From positions 1 through 43,560 of the IMG/VR virus record IMGVR_UViG_3300017527_000399: a stretch of DNA of 43,560 nucleotides; one strand, 5' to 3'. Source of the stretch: a virus. The position numbers and the translations under genes are program-made. This document shows positions 43,270-43,560 of this stretch, one piece after another. A model generated the notes under the pieces. That model searched no databases and had not been told where the DNA came from. It was given only the letters and a program-made list of their open reading frames with translations. Each line of letters opens with the position of its first letter. The first letter of the stretch is position 1.

Positions 43270-43560
43270 CTATAATATACTTATATTCTTTGACATATAC
43301 TTACAATCCATAACATATATTAACATTCGCCGAGAAAAAAGAATACACACAACTCCATTATGTCTACACAATACAATCAAATCATCATGGAATACAATGC
43401 AGAATACAACCAGAACGTATCAGAAACATCACAAAATACAAGCATTTCACGTGTTTTACTCAGTAATATCATAAAAAGCTATGTGTAAAGTGTTGTAAGT
43501 AGTAGTTATTAGTTCATTTAGGAAGGATTACACATAGAAGGGGCTTAAGTAGGGGTATAT
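43270..43560. other. Gene-poor, AT-rich right end with short repeats
   Basis: No clear gene follows TerS. The stretch holds many TATAC/ACATAT words (43261-43320), a TTGACA (43290) without a good -10, and four copies of ATACAA (43371, 43392, 43404, 43436). Being next to TerS, it may hold the packaging site or an origin; this is inference from position and repeats. Confidence 0.4.
43360..43488 (+). CDS. Doubtful 42-residue ORF
   Basis: ATG 43360 opens 42 codons rich in Asn, Gln, Ser and Tyr (MSTQYNQIIMEYNAEYNQN...). It has no convincing ribosome site, and its composition reflects the ATACAA repeats. More likely non-coding. Confidence 0.2.
   Translation: MSTQYNQIIMEYNAEYNQNVSETSQNTSISRVLLSNIIKSYV

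Noticed and set aside
1-43560. Terminal direct repeats joining the two ends
   Set aside because: Comparison by eye of the first and last 100 bases showed no shared sequence beyond a few bases.

Overview
The window reads as the genome of a tailed, podovirus-like bacteriophage with short tail genes, probably complete and circularly permuted. The small terminase gene sits at the right end (42886-43269) and the large terminase near the left end (1232-2782), and joining the two ends restores a normal packaging module. The host is probably a diderm (Gram-negative-type) bacterium: there are many Sec signal peptides with A-x-A cleavage sites, several lipoprotein signals, GGAGG ribosome sites, sigma70-like promoters and the standard genetic code. 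No integrase, prophage repressor, DNA polymerase, RNA polymerase or tRNA set was recognised, and no endolysin either, so the phage looks lytic and dependent on the host for replication. All functional calls come from reading motifs by eye; no database search was run.

Layout. 1-1.2 kb: small accessory genes. 1.2-8.5 kb: packaging and head (TerL, portal, a LAGLIDADG homing endonuclease inserted at the start of a zinc-ribbon gene, scaffold, major capsid protein). 8.5-25.8 kb: decoration protein, head-tail adaptor, tail nozzle/stabilisation protein, fibres, internal virion proteins, a pectin-lyase-fold tailspike, a LamG lectin and a secreted-nuclease-family protein. 25.8-27.8 kb: small membrane and accessory proteins that may include lysis functions. 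27.8-28.05 kb: an intergenic control region with two promoters, a pseudoknot-forming RNA and an attenuator-like hairpin. 28.05-39 kb: early genes (calcineurin-like phosphoesterase, Cas4-like Fe-S nuclease, DnaD/Phg_2220_C-type replication initiator, HNH/NinG-like nuclease, Lar-like anti-restriction, YopX, C5-cytosine methyltransferase with an overlapping second gene) with many small zinc-ribbon and hypothetical genes. 39.0-39.8 kb: an array of long structured RNA elements. 39.8-41.1 kb: a polytopic TMTC-like glycosyltransferase. 41.1-42.1 kb: a leftward operon of four small genes. 42.3-43.3 kb: HNH protein and TerS.

The most unusual feature is that about a dozen proteins placed where virion-surface proteins belong (decoration, tail nozzle, two tandem fibre paralogues, tailspike, LamG lectin and others) begin with Sec signal peptides, while scaffold, capsid, portal, adaptor and TerL do not. 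The genome also encodes two polytopic membrane proteins of glycan-transfer families: an O-antigen ligase/polymerase/O-oligosaccharyltransferase-like protein lodged inside the morphogenesis cluster, and a GT-C protein of the TMTC (O-mannosyltransferase) type. Together these suggest, as a hypothesis, a phage whose outer virion parts are exported, perhaps disulfide-bonded and O-glycosylated outside the cytoplasm. Other notable items are a small RNA with two perfect crossing stems, a family of five cloverleaf-like elements of the form TAGG...CCTTA, and a methyltransferase gene that carries a second conserved-looking protein in another frame.
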